From Legionella_C dresdenensis (lineage in GTDB: Bacteria; Pseudomonadota; Gammaproteobacteria; Legionellales; Legionellaceae), in NCBI RefSeq assembly GCF_042649825.1, contig NZ_JBHSAB010000024.1:62001-126000 (forward strand): a stretch of DNA of 64,000 bases. The letters run 5' to 3'. This document shows positions 16,808-24,507 of this stretch, piece by piece. The position numbers and the translations under genes were made by a program. Below the pieces are notes generated by a model. That model saw only the letters and a list, made by a program, of their open reading frames with translations, had not been told where the DNA came from and made no database searches. Position 1 is the stretch's first letter, and every line of letters starts with the position of its first letter.

Positions 16808-18574
16808 ATGCCATACAATCAGCATTATTTTTTTGATGATCCTTTACTCCCCGCAGACGATCCCAAATTTTCTCGTTGTGCATTCTATAAAACTGACCTT
16901 TCCAGGCTCACAGGACCGACGACATTTAAAAATAGTGATTTTTACGCTCCGGTATTCGATGAAATCAATTTGGCAAAACATACTTTTGAAGATTGTAAAT
17001 TCCATTACTTGTTACCCGCTACCTTTCTAAACCAATTGAACTCGCTCCCAGCCGAGAAAATCAGAGGTTTTCTCCTGAACAAAAATACTTTTAGTGATGA
17101 TTTTATTTTTCAAGTTATTCGTGCAAATTGTACTAACATATTGCAAGAAGGGTTTAAATGTGGTTTTTTCACTGCAGATTCCCTGGACACGAAACTAATT
17201 GTATATAACCCTGTTCAATTTGCTATTAAATATGGTTGCGCCAGCAGTCTTCCCATTTTATTTCAGCACTGCAGGCCAGAAAAGATTGCAGAATCAGTTG
17301 ATCGTTTTACCTGGGAACATACATCTGCCATCGGTAATCAAAAAACTTATTTTATTTCAAAATTCCGCGAGGAATTTCATAAATTTCTTACTCAGCGTCA
17401 ATCTGATAAAAATATTCCCGAAACACTGGTGAAACAATTCGTGTCTCGTGAAGAAGCAACTCTGCCAGTTGTGTACAGCCAACAAGACGTGCCGGAAGCT
17501 AATTATGGCAATGGAGAAGCTTTTAAAGCGGATGCCGGTAAAATGCCGCTCGATCTTGCGGAGTATTATAGAAGCGCTGCCTCTTTAGAGCACTTATTTA
17601 AACACTATGAATTTACTTTTAAAGAGCCTCGGGAACGTTTAAACAATTTATTAGATATCGCTATTAAAGCAAAAGCATTACAACTGATTATATATTTAGT
17701 GCTTCATTCCCAGGCAACTCACAGCATTATTTCCAAAGGTCTAAAATATGTTCTGGCAAATCATCTGTGGACAGAGAGTGTCAATGCATTTTTAAATGAA
17801 CGCGATTTGCCATCAAATATTGGTACACTTTTACTTATGAGGATAATGTCTGAGCATTCTGATCGCGCGATGGCAGCATTCAAGACATTTTTAACGCATC
17901 CCAACTGTACCCGCGACATGATAGTTGCCGGATCAGGTGATTTACTGGTAGATTCAATCCGTTCTGGTTCCTTGCATTATTTTAATGAGTTAATGGCCAG
18001 CCGACATGTGTATCCGGAATTATTATCTGCAAAGGTGCCTGACAGGCATTCAGGAACTAACATAAATATTTTACAATATCTTTATCAATCTCAGAGTAAT
18101 GATCGAAATTTTGATTCTTTAGTAACCAGAATTGTTAAACACCCCAATTTTACTGCAGCAGCCTGCGGATCTCTGGCTGAGTGGGAAGCTCTTTTTCCGA
18201 AGACTTTTCCGGGTAGTAAAATGGAACAAATTATAATCCAACATTCGTTCCGCCCGAAGTATGCCACTTTTTTCAAAGCAAAATCATCGGTTCGGGATGG
18301 GGTCATCGCTTTACTGGAAGATTACACTTGTTGGTTTACAAAGTTTCATTGGGGACGTCATCACGTGCAAGAGGTCGAAAAACTACTGCGAGATATTAAA
18401 CGAAAGCCAGCTATCGATAATGCAGCCCTGCTCGAACAACTTGAAACCTTTATGAATAAGCTCGGAAAATTTAATCAAACAGGTTCGTTAAGCAGACGAA
18501 TGGCGTATATACAAAATCAATTAAGAAAAGACATTTTCGAAAAGTCAGAACCTGCTTCTGGTATTACTATCTAA
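16808..18574 (+). CDS. Unknown protein with ankyrin-like helical repeats, effector candidate
   Basis: 588 residues from the ATG at 16808 (GGAG eight bases upstream; an in-frame TTG precedes it). The first ~70 residues have a pentapeptide-like rhythm (FSRCAFYKTDLSRL, FKNSDFYAPVFDEINL). Residues ~90-450 are built of irregular helical pairs reminiscent of ankyrin repeats (SLEHLFKHYEF, LDIAIKAKALQLIIYLVLH, DSIRSGSLHYFNELM, NILQYLYQSQ). The last ~90 residues are a helical bundle (VQEVEKLLRDIKRKP, QTGSLSRRMAYIQNQL). No signal peptide or membrane segment. Ankyrin-like proteins of this build are frequent host-directed effectors in Legionellales; I cannot name a target or activity. Confidence 0.7.
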   Translation: MPYNQHYFFDDPLLPADDPKFSRCAFYKTDLSRLTGPTTFKNSDFYAPVFDEINLAKHTFEDCKFHYLLPATFLNQLNSLPAEKIRGFLLNKNTFSDDFIFQVIRANCTNILQEGFKCGFFTADSLDTKLIVYNPVQFAIKYGCASSLPILFQHCRPEKIAESVDRFTWEHTSAIGNQKTYFISKFREEFHKFLTQRQSDKNIPETLVKQFVSREEATLPVVYSQQDVPEANYGNGEAFKADAGKMPLDLAEYYRSAASLEHLFKHYEFTFKEPRERLNNLLDIAIKAKALQLIIYLVLHSQATHSIISKGLKYVLANHLWTESVNAFLNERDLPSNIGTLLLMRIMSEHSDRAMAAFKTFLTHPNCTRDMIVAGSGDLLVDSIRSGSLHYFNELMASRHVYPELLSAKVPDRHSGTNINILQYLYQSQSNDRNFDSLVTRIVKHPNFTAAACGSLAEWEALFPKTFPGSKMEQIIIQHSFRPKYATFFKAKSSVRDGVIALLEDYTCWFTKFHWGRHHVQEVEKLLRDIKRKPAIDNAALLEQLETFMNKLGKFNQTGSLSRRMAYIQNQLRKDIFEKSEPASGITI

Positions 18575-18586
18575 GTGCGCCTACAC

Positions 18587-18621
18587 CCTCTCCCGTATCG
18601 GGAGAGGGCTGGGGAGAGGGT
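18587..18621. repeat. CCCTCTCCCGTATCGGGAGAGGG palindrome (family F)
   Basis: A 23-base hairpin followed by CTGGGGAGAGGG, the same arrangement as at 3265-3300. It lies 13 bases after the preceding stop codon. Confidence 0.85.
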
Positions 18622-18726
18622 TAAAATGACCAAATATTAACCATTTTTTGATTAATAGTATATAATTAATACCAGGCCTTGAAAAAGGTTATGTAAATGG
18701 AAGTCCAAACGTATAAGGAGATTACC

Positions 18727-19236
18727 ATGACACACCAAAACAGAGACATGCACATTACTACTGAAGTGTTTAAAACTCCTGAAGCAGCTGAAAAAGCGTA
18801 TCAGGATGCTCTTGATGAGGGCTATTTACCACAGGATATTAATGTGATTATGTCTGAAGATTCAAGAAAAAAATATTATGATTCCGTTCTGGTTAAAGAA
18901 GGTTCCAAAGCTTCTGAAGGTTTAGCTATTGGCGGAGCTACCGGCGCTGCAATAGGCGCTACTGCAGCGGCTGTAGCTGCTATCGGCACTAGCCTTGTTA
19001 TCCCCGGGTTAGGTCTTGTTGTCGCAGGTCCAATAGCTGCCGGTCTTGCTGGAGCAGGCGCTGGAAGCATCACAGGCGGAATGCTCGGCTCGCTTATTGG
19101 CTGGGGCGTTTCTGAAGATAAAGCTAAAGTGATTGAATCAGGCATTAAAACTGGTGGAATTGCGCTAGGAGTCAATGAAACACGTCCTAATAGTCATTTA
19201 TCTGCAAAATGGCAACAATATCGCAATCTGCAATAA
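18727..19236 (+). CDS. Stress-protein-like (YflT/GS17M-type) glycine-zipper protein
   Basis: 169 residues from the ATG at 18727 with AAGGAG seven bases upstream. Residues 1-50 (TEVFKTPEAAEKAYQDALDEGY...INVIMSEDSRKKYY) resemble the YflT/general stress protein 17M N-terminal module that reads like a small alpha/beta domain. Residues ~58-130 are a long Gly/Ala zipper (GGATGAAIGATAAAVAAIG, GAGAGSITGGMLGSLIGWG) that probably packs in or on the membrane, followed by SEDKAKVIESGIKTGGI. Such proteins are usually stress-induced and of unknown reaction. Preceded by a TATAAT sequence at about 18659. Confidence 0.7.
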   Translation: MTHQNRDMHITTEVFKTPEAAEKAYQDALDEGYLPQDINVIMSEDSRKKYYDSVLVKEGSKASEGLAIGGATGAAIGATAAAVAAIGTSLVIPGLGLVVAGPIAAGLAGAGAGSITGGMLGSLIGWGVSEDKAKVIESGIKTGGIALGVNETRPNSHLSAKWQQYRNLQ

Positions 19237-19260
19237 GGTATTTTTTATTAAGCACCGTTA

Positions 19261-19335
19261 AACCTTGATTACGCTCCGCTGCATCAAGGCTACAATTGTA
19301 CAGTAGCCTTGATGCAGCGCAGCGTAATCAAGGTT
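19261..19335 (+). repeat. 33-bp inverted repeat CCTTGATTACGC (family C), possible terminator
   Basis: AACCTTGATTACGCTCCGCT...GGCTAC (19261-19293) and its inverted copy (19303-19335) around AATTGTACA give a 33-pair stem with one mismatch, followed by TTCTTTTTC. It is a mobile-looking repeat, placed 24 bases after a stop codon, so it can double as a terminator. Another arm is at 19552-19582. Confidence 0.88.
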
Positions 19336-19390
19336 TTCTTTTTCACCCTCTCCCCAACCCTATGTGAAGTAGATTATCGATCTCTCCAGT

Positions 19391-19553
19391 AAGCCCTTTT
19401 CTTTTAAAAGCTTTTTGCAAACCCTTAGATGCCAGGGATGGCATCTGGAAGCGTCAGGATGACTTCATGCGTGTTTGCAAAAAGCTTTTAAAGGAAAGGG
19501 CTTACCCGCTCTGAACTTACAAGGCATAGGTGCCTAAACACGCGATAGAAACC
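19391..19553. repeat. Repeat family D with 31-bp inverted arms, copy 1
   Basis: AAGCCCTTTTCTTTTAAAAG-CTTTTTGCAAAC (19391-19422) is inverted at 19473-19503 (GTTTGCAAAAAGCTTTTAAA-GGAAAGGGCTT). The segment 19441-19553 (GCATCTGGAAGCGTCAGGAT...CGCGATAGAAACC) recurs nearly base for base at 55850-55960. The first copy keeps both arms, the second only the right arm. No coding capacity. Confidence 0.88.
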
Positions 19554-19626
19554 TTGATTACGCTTCGCTGCATCAAGGCTACTTTCTATTTATTCAACAA
19601 AGCCCTCCCGATACGGGAGAGGGGGT
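19554..19626. repeat. Junction of three repeats: family C arm, IS903-type end, family F
   Basis: An arm of family C (TTGATTACGCTTCGCTGCAT, to 19582) runs into TATTTATTCAACAAAGCC (19587-19604), identical to the right end of the 173-bp MITE, then directly into CTCCCGATACGGGAGAGGGG. The other half of a family F repeat (CACCCTCTCCCCAACCCT) is at 19346-19364, so a family F copy was probably split by the insertion of about 240 bases. Confidence 0.75.
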
Positions 19627-19635
19627 AAGGTTGGG

Positions 19636-20376
19636 CTATCTATGTAAGAATCGGGCGTGTTCCAAATCTTCCAGCGTATTAATATCCTGTTGCGGCGGCG
19701 CGCAGGCAATATCTACCCGGATTTTGTACCCTGACCATAAAACCCGTAATTGCTCCAACGCTTCACAATGCTCAATTACACAGGGCGGCAGGTTGACAAA
19801 TTGCTTAACAAAACCCGCGCGATACGCATACAGACCGATATGACGGAATGAATTACGTATACTGTCAGGTTCATCACGGTGAGCAGGAATGGCGGAGCGT
19901 GAAAAATAAAGCGCCTGATTAAACTGATCCCGAACAACTTTAACCACATTGGGATTATGCAACTGCTCAAATTTTTCAATTGGCCAGCATAAGGTAGCAA
20001 CCGGCGCATCGCTACCGGCAATCATATTGGCAACCTGAGTAATCAGGGCAGGCGCAATGAAAGGCTCGTCGCCCTGAACATTAACTATAATATCGTCATC
20101 GCCAAAACCTTTACGGCTTATTACTTCGGCAAGGCGGTCAGTACCTGTTGGATGATCAACTGAAGTCATAATGACTTCTGCACCGAAATTACTGACATGA
20201 TCGGCTATTTTATCATTATCGGCCGCAATGGTAATCGATGCCGGTTTAGCCTGGACAGCCTGGCGGTAAACGCGCTCAATTACGGATTGGCCAGCAATAT
20301 CCATCAATAATTTACCCGGCAGACGAGTTGATTGATAACGAGCCGGAATAATAATATGGAACCCGGAACTGTTCAC
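19636..20376 (-). CDS. kdsB: 3-deoxy-manno-octulosonate cytidylyltransferase
   Basis: 246 residues. Activates KDO with CTP to CMP-KDO for lipid A inner-core synthesis. Signature IIPARYQSTRLPGKLL at the N-terminus, STIAADND-type switch ITIAADNDKI, TGTDRLAEV, and the VNVQGDEPF metal/nucleotide loop near residue 99 are all present. It starts with a GTG whose first bases overlap the upstream gene's TGA (GTGA), so it is translationally coupled to the Trm112-like gene, the usual kdsB-ycaR linkage. Confidence 0.96.
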   Translation of the reverse strand: MNSSGFHIIIPARYQSTRLPGKLLMDIAGQSVIERVYRQAVQAKPASITIAADNDKIADHVSNFGAEVIMTSVDHPTGTDRLAEVISRKGFGDDDIIVNVQGDEPFIAPALITQVANMIAGSDAPVATLCWPIEKFEQLHNPNVVKVVRDQFNQALYFSRSAIPAHRDEPDSIRNSFRHIGLYAYRAGFVKQFVNLPPCVIEHCEALEQLRVLWSGYKIRVDIACAPPQQDINTLEDLEHARFLHR

Positions 20377-20552
20377 AATTTTTCCTTTTCTTCAAGCGTG
20401 AGCAGGCGCCCTTCCTGTTCCAGCATGACTGGAATATCATCTCGAATCGGATAAGCAATTCGATCAAAACGGCAAATCAATTCGTCATCTTTCTTAATCA
20501 GTTTGCCCTTGCAGAGTGGGCAAACCAGGATTTCAAGCAAGCGTTTATCCAC
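20373..20552 (-). CDS. Trm112/YcaR-family zinc-ribbon-like protein
   Basis: 59 residues, too short for many predictions: GTG start, then DKRLLEILVCPLCKGKL, DELICRFDRIAYPIRDDIPV and MLEQEGRLLTLEEK. This is the Trm112p-like family (UPF0434, E. coli YcaR), normally next to kdsB. The family forms a small zinc-binding or zinc-ribbon-like scaffold; only one CxxC pair is retained here (CPLC), as in other bacterial members. Its start overlaps the end of tsaB by eight bases and its stop overlaps the kdsB start. Confidence 0.92.
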   Translation of the reverse strand: MDKRLLEILVCPLCKGKLIKKDDELICRFDRIAYPIRDDIPVMLEQEGRLLTLEEKEKL

Positions 20553-21207
20553 GCGCTTCCCCTTGTGTTATCTGGTTACGGATATAAACCGGCAATGCGT
20601 CACCCGCGCTTACCGGCTGGATTTTACCACCTGATACCAATTGCAGCATATCTGCTGCGTCAGGATAAATGGTTTTTTCAATAATCATACGACCAAGTAA
20701 ATCAGCAGTAAAAGATTCACGATACAGATTATAATTAACGCCGGCAACTATAATCGGACCCTCACCCGGCACGCTAATCGCATCAGCATTGCTCACCAGC
20801 TCCTGTTCCGAATACAGCTGGTGATCAAAACATGCCCAATATAGTTGGTTCATCCGGGCATCAATCATCGCAAGTATAGGATAAGATGCCTCATCCTGTT
20901 GTGCGGCGTAAGCAATAGCAGTCAAGGTACTTACCGGATAAAGCGGTAAATCATGAGCATAACCCAAGCCCTTCGCCATGCTGCATGCAATCCGCAATCC
21001 GGTAAAACTGCCGGGACCACGGCCAAAAACAATACCATCCAGCTGATTAAGCAGTAAACCGGCATCAGCCAGCAGTTGTTCAACCATAGGCAGCAATAGC
21101 TGCGCATGTTGGCGCTGGGCAGGCTGCTCAAGCCGTGTACCCACCCCATTTATAGTCAGGGCTACTGTTGCGCGCTCAGTTGAGCAATCAATCGCTAATA
21201 AGTTCAT
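20545..21207 (-). CDS. tsaB: tRNA t6A37 biosynthesis protein TsaB
   Basis: 220 residues starting MNLLAIDCSTERATVAL, an ASKHA-fold pseudo-kinase partner of TsaD/TsaE that makes N6-threonylcarbamoyladenosine at position 37 of ANN-decoding tRNAs. The conserved core VFGRGPGSFTGLRIACSMAKGL is near residue 60. I place the start at the ATG at 21207; the upstream in-frame extension lies inside the dinG-like gene and lacks similarity. Overlaps the helicase gene by 20 bases and the Trm112-like gene by eight: a tight four-gene string with kdsB. Confidence 0.94.
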   Translation of the reverse strand: MNLLAIDCSTERATVALTINGVGTRLEQPAQRQHAQLLLPMVEQLLADAGLLLNQLDGIVFGRGPGSFTGLRIACSMAKGLGYAHDLPLYPVSTLTAIAYAAQQDEASYPILAMIDARMNQLYWACFDHQLYSEQELVSNADAISVPGEGPIIVAGVNYNLYRESFTADLLGRMIIEKTIYPDAADMLQLVSGGKIQPVSAGDALPVYIRNQITQGEARG

Positions 21208-23158
21208 GTTCCAATTCAAGTTCGTTAATAAATTGTAATACCAATTGTTCATCCCGGGTCTTTTTAATCGCCGGCAAACTGGCCAGAATTGTCCGGCCAT
21301 ATTCCCGGCCATACAAACGCGGATCGGCGATCATCAATACCCCACGATCAGCAGTATCCCGGATTAACCGTCCTACTCCCTGTTTTAGCGCCAAAACCGC
21401 ATTAGGCAATGATATTTCATCAAATGCCGAAATTCCCTGCTCTTTCAAATACGCCATTTTACCCGCCATAACCGGATCACGCGGACTGGCAAACGGTAAT
21501 TTGTCAATGATAACACAAGATAGCGCCTCACCCTTAACATCAACGCCCTCCCAGAACGTTGCTGTACCGAGCAATACGGCGTTACCGTATTGGCGAAATC
21601 GGGCCAGTAAGATAGGTTTTGCCTCTTCCCCTTGAACCAGCAAGGGAAATTTTATCGCAGCCGCTAATTGTTGCGCGACTTGTTTTAAGGCCCGGTGACT
21701 GGTGAACAGAAAAAAGGAACGGCCGCCAAAAGCATTAATCACAGGCACCACCCTCTGCAGCAAATTATCATAATAACGACTGTCTTTAGGATCAGGTAAA
21801 CCGCGGGGAAAATATAATAAGGCTTGTTGCTTGTAGTCAAAAGGGCTTGGCAATAACAGGGTTTTAACCTGCTTTAGCCCCAACGGCTTTAAAAAACATT
21901 CAAAGGAATCAGCCATAGTCAAAGTAGCCGAAGTAAAAATATAGGCACAGTCTTTCAGGGCCAGTAAAGCATTGAATGAATCAGATACATTAAACGGCGT
22001 AGCGTGTAAAACCAGCGTATGTTTAAAACGCTCCAGCCAAAGGATCATCTTTTTCTCGCCCTGATTAAAGCGTAAAGCCACCGCCTTTATTGATTCCAGA
22101 CGCTCCTTACAACGTTTTACTCCGGCATTGTCGTTTAATTCCGCTTCTACAACACAGGTTTGTATCTTATCCAGTAACTCAAGGAATAATTGCCAGTTCT
22201 CATTAAAGCGCCGGCTACGAATCACCTGCTGCCAATTAACCCGGTCTTCGTATTCAGAAACAGAAAGCAAAAGCTGATCGCAAATCTGTTCAGCCTGCTG
22301 ACTGTATTTTTTTAACGGCTGGTTTGGCAGATCAAGCACCGGCCATTCCCGCATTAAATCATCCAGCAGCTCACGGAGTTGGCGAGTTCCCAGGCGCTCG
22401 CCATTGAAATTGGTAGCAATTTCTGCCAATTGATGCGCTTCATCGAAAATCACTGCCTCAACACCCGGCAATAACTCGCCAAAGCCTTCTTCTTTCAACC
22501 GTGAATCAGCAAAAAACAAATGATGATTGATAACCACCAAATCAGCTTCCATTGCCCGTTTACGCGCTTTGACCAGAAAGCATTCTTCGTAATACTCACA
22601 TTCACTGCCCAGACAATTTTCAGTGGTTGAAGTGACATAAGGCCATACTTGTGAGTCTTCACTGATCTCAGGCAATTCTGAACGCTCACCACTTACCAGC
22701 TGAGCAATTTTTTCTCGAATATGCAGCACCTCATGTACAACCTGCGGCGTTGCGAAACGCCCTTCTTCGGCATGCAATTCAAGACGATGGCGGCAGATAT
22801 AATTGGCACGGCCTTTTAAATTCTGTATTTTGGCGGATAAGCCCAGCGCACGGATAAGAATCGGTAAATCTTTATGAAAGAGCTGATCCTGCAAGGTTTT
22901 GGTAGCCGTTGAAATCAATGCTTTCTGACCGCTCAGTAAACAGGGAATGAGATACGCAAATGTTTTTCCGGTGCCAGTTCCCGCTTCGGCAACCAGTGTC
23001 GATTTATCTGTAATGGCTTTTGCTATGGCGCGGCACAATTCAATTTGCGGCGGCCGCGCCATGAAACCGGGGATTGCAGTAGTCAGACGGCCTTTTTCAC
23101 TTAATACACGCTGGCAAGAAGCAACAAGGTCATCCAGAGCAGACGCTACTTCTTCCAC
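21188..23158 (-). CDS. yoaA: DinG/YoaA-type ATP-dependent 5'-3' DNA helicase
   Basis: 656 residues, superfamily 2 XPD-like. Walker A VAEAGTGTGKTFAYLIP is near residue 57; DEAH is present (VIFDEAHQLAEIA); motif VI is LKQGVGRLIRDTADRGV. Between motifs I and II four cysteines (NYIC, ENC, GSEC, YEEC) fit the Fe-S cluster of DinG/XPD enzymes. The C-terminal SSRDPVMAGKMAYLKEQGISAF segment fits YoaA. YoaA works with HolC in replication repair, and holC is also in this window. It starts with a GTG inside the last codons of fdxA. Confidence 0.9.
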   Translation of the reverse strand: MEEVASALDDLVASCQRVLSEKGRLTTAIPGFMARPPQIELCRAIAKAITDKSTLVAEAGTGTGKTFAYLIPCLLSGQKALISTATKTLQDQLFHKDLPILIRALGLSAKIQNLKGRANYICRHRLELHAEEGRFATPQVVHEVLHIREKIAQLVSGERSELPEISEDSQVWPYVTSTTENCLGSECEYYEECFLVKARKRAMEADLVVINHHLFFADSRLKEEGFGELLPGVEAVIFDEAHQLAEIATNFNGERLGTRQLRELLDDLMREWPVLDLPNQPLKKYSQQAEQICDQLLLSVSEYEDRVNWQQVIRSRRFNENWQLFLELLDKIQTCVVEAELNDNAGVKRCKERLESIKAVALRFNQGEKKMILWLERFKHTLVLHATPFNVSDSFNALLALKDCAYIFTSATLTMADSFECFLKPLGLKQVKTLLLPSPFDYKQQALLYFPRGLPDPKDSRYYDNLLQRVVPVINAFGGRSFFLFTSHRALKQVAQQLAAAIKFPLLVQGEEAKPILLARFRQYGNAVLLGTATFWEGVDVKGEALSCVIIDKLPFASPRDPVMAGKMAYLKEQGISAFDEISLPNAVLALKQGVGRLIRDTADRGVLMIADPRLYGREYGRTILASLPAIKKTRDEQLVLQFINELELEHELISD

Positions 23159-23481
23159 TCTTTTTCCAGGTATTGCAATTTGTCAGCAACACCCTCCCAG
23201 GATTTCGCATCATCCGGGGCATCTTTTTTGGCAGTAATATTTGGCCAGGTCTTGGCAAGCTCTGCATTTAAAGCCTGGAATTGTTTTTGATCATCGGTCA
23301 AATCATCTTCCGAAACAATAGCATTCACCGGGCATTCAGGCTCACAAAGCGCACAATCAATACATTCATCAGGATGAATAACCAGATAATTCGGCCCTTC
23401 ATAAAAACAATCAACAGGACATACTTCAACACAGTCGGTGTATTTACATCGAATACAGCTTTCAGTAACAACAAAAGTCAT
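23146..23481 (-). CDS. fdxA: Seven-iron ferredoxin FdxA
   Basis: 111 residues: MTFVVTESCIRCKYTDCVEV, CPVDCFYEGPNYLVIHPDECIDCALCEPECPVNAI. The cysteine spacing gives one [3Fe-4S] and one [4Fe-4S] cluster, as in Azotobacter/Pseudomonas FdI-type ferredoxins. The ~50-residue C-terminal extension (WPNITAKKDAPDDAKSWEG) is family-typical. It carries electrons for unidentified partners. Its 3' end overlaps the start of the Fe-S helicase gene by 13 bases. Confidence 0.95.
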   Translation of the reverse strand: MTFVVTESCIRCKYTDCVEVCPVDCFYEGPNYLVIHPDECIDCALCEPECPVNAIVSEDDLTDDQKQFQALNAELAKTWPNITAKKDAPDDAKSWEGVADKLQYLEKEWKK

Positions 23482-23567
23482 TTGGCAAGCTCTTTGGTTA
23501 AGGTAATAATGCTGCTTATTAAAGCATAAGTGGCAGGGTTACCGCAATCTCAAGAGACAGATTAAAT

Positions 23568-23587
23568 TTTGGGCTTTACAGCCCAAA
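23568..23587. repeat. TTTGGGC-TTTACA-GCCCAAA hairpin
   Basis: A perfect seven-pair hairpin of the GTTGGGC family, between the outer-membrane protein gene and fdxA. It lacks the GTAGG arms. Confidence 0.7.
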
Positions 23588-23595
23588 CTGCGTTT

Positions 23596-24336
23596 TTATG
23601 CTATATACGTTACGTTAAACATCAAACCATTCGTGTAGAAATGATTTTGTGATAAACCGGTATTTAAAGTCTGATCGTATGCTCTGCCTAACTCGCTTTT
23701 ACCCCAGTTAACAAACTCATAACCCGCACCGACCTGCCAATGTTCATTCAGATTTTTTTGCAGGCCTATACCCAGGCTGTAACTAAAACTGGATTTTGTA
23801 TGGTTGGAAAAATTGGGATTTACAAGCGCTTCAGGAATCAGCGGTGTATTGGTATAGCCATGCGAACGATTAAGACCTACGCCAACACTGCCGCTAATCC
23901 ATGGGGTCAGGAAATAATTTCGGTCCGCCAGCAGTTTGCCTTTCACAGCTATTCGTCTGGCATTTACGCTGTACTGATATGAATGATTATCAAACTGCGG
24001 CTCGGTATCATCCCAGATGATTCCGTTCAGCCTGGCATTGGTCGTTGCAGCAAAAGCCAAACCGAACTGGCCTTGCAGTTGGTAAGGCAGCGGCTTCTGA
24101 AGGCCGAGAAACAATTCACCCGTAGCAAGAGTTTTGGTTTTTTTGGCTGCTACATAGGTTTTTTCAATTGTTGGGGTCAGATAAAAGGTTTGTGTTTCAC
24201 CATTACTCGACCAGATAGGTCCGCCGCTTAATGCTGCTACCCAGGAACAATCTGCCAATTCAGGCAAAATGCTTGCTGAAGCAATACCAGCAGATAAACA
24301 TAGTGGTAATGATAATAGAATAGCGCCTTTCTTCAT
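23596..24336 (-). CDS. Outer-membrane beta-barrel protein
   Basis: 246 residues with a signal peptide (MKKGAILLSLPLCLSAGIASA). The mature chain alternates amphipathic strands, for example GELFLGLQKPLPYQLQGQFG, YFLTPWISGSVGVGLNRSHG and HWQVGAGYEFVNWGKSELG, and ends in a strand, GLMFNVTYIA. This is the OmpA/OmpW-like eight-strand barrel class that is expanded in Legionella-type genomes. The role may be adhesion or small-molecule passage; not determinable here. GGGAG lies before the ATG. Confidence 0.82.
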   Translation of the reverse strand: MKKGAILLSLPLCLSAGIASASILPELADCSWVAALSGGPIWSSNGETQTFYLTPTIEKTYVAAKKTKTLATGELFLGLQKPLPYQLQGQFGLAFAATTNARLNGIIWDDTEPQFDNHSYQYSVNARRIAVKGKLLADRNYFLTPWISGSVGVGLNRSHGYTNTPLIPEALVNPNFSNHTKSSFSYSLGIGLQKNLNEHWQVGAGYEFVNWGKSELGRAYDQTLNTGLSQNHFYTNGLMFNVTYIA

Positions 24337-24507
24337 AATCGCTCCCTGCAGCTATGATTACGGTTTTGGATACAATACTGTTTTAAAAAATTTACCAACA
24401 AAATAGTAAATTAAAAAATACCATGGTAACCTATTTTTGTACTGGTTATCAAGGAAAAGAAATGTCTACTAACATAGATACATTGGATGTACTATTGTTT
24501 TCTAAAA

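Noticed and set aside
18876..19175. Proline/alanine-rich minus-strand frame
   Set aside because: Mirror of the glycine/alanine zipper of the gene on the + strand; low-complexity artefact.
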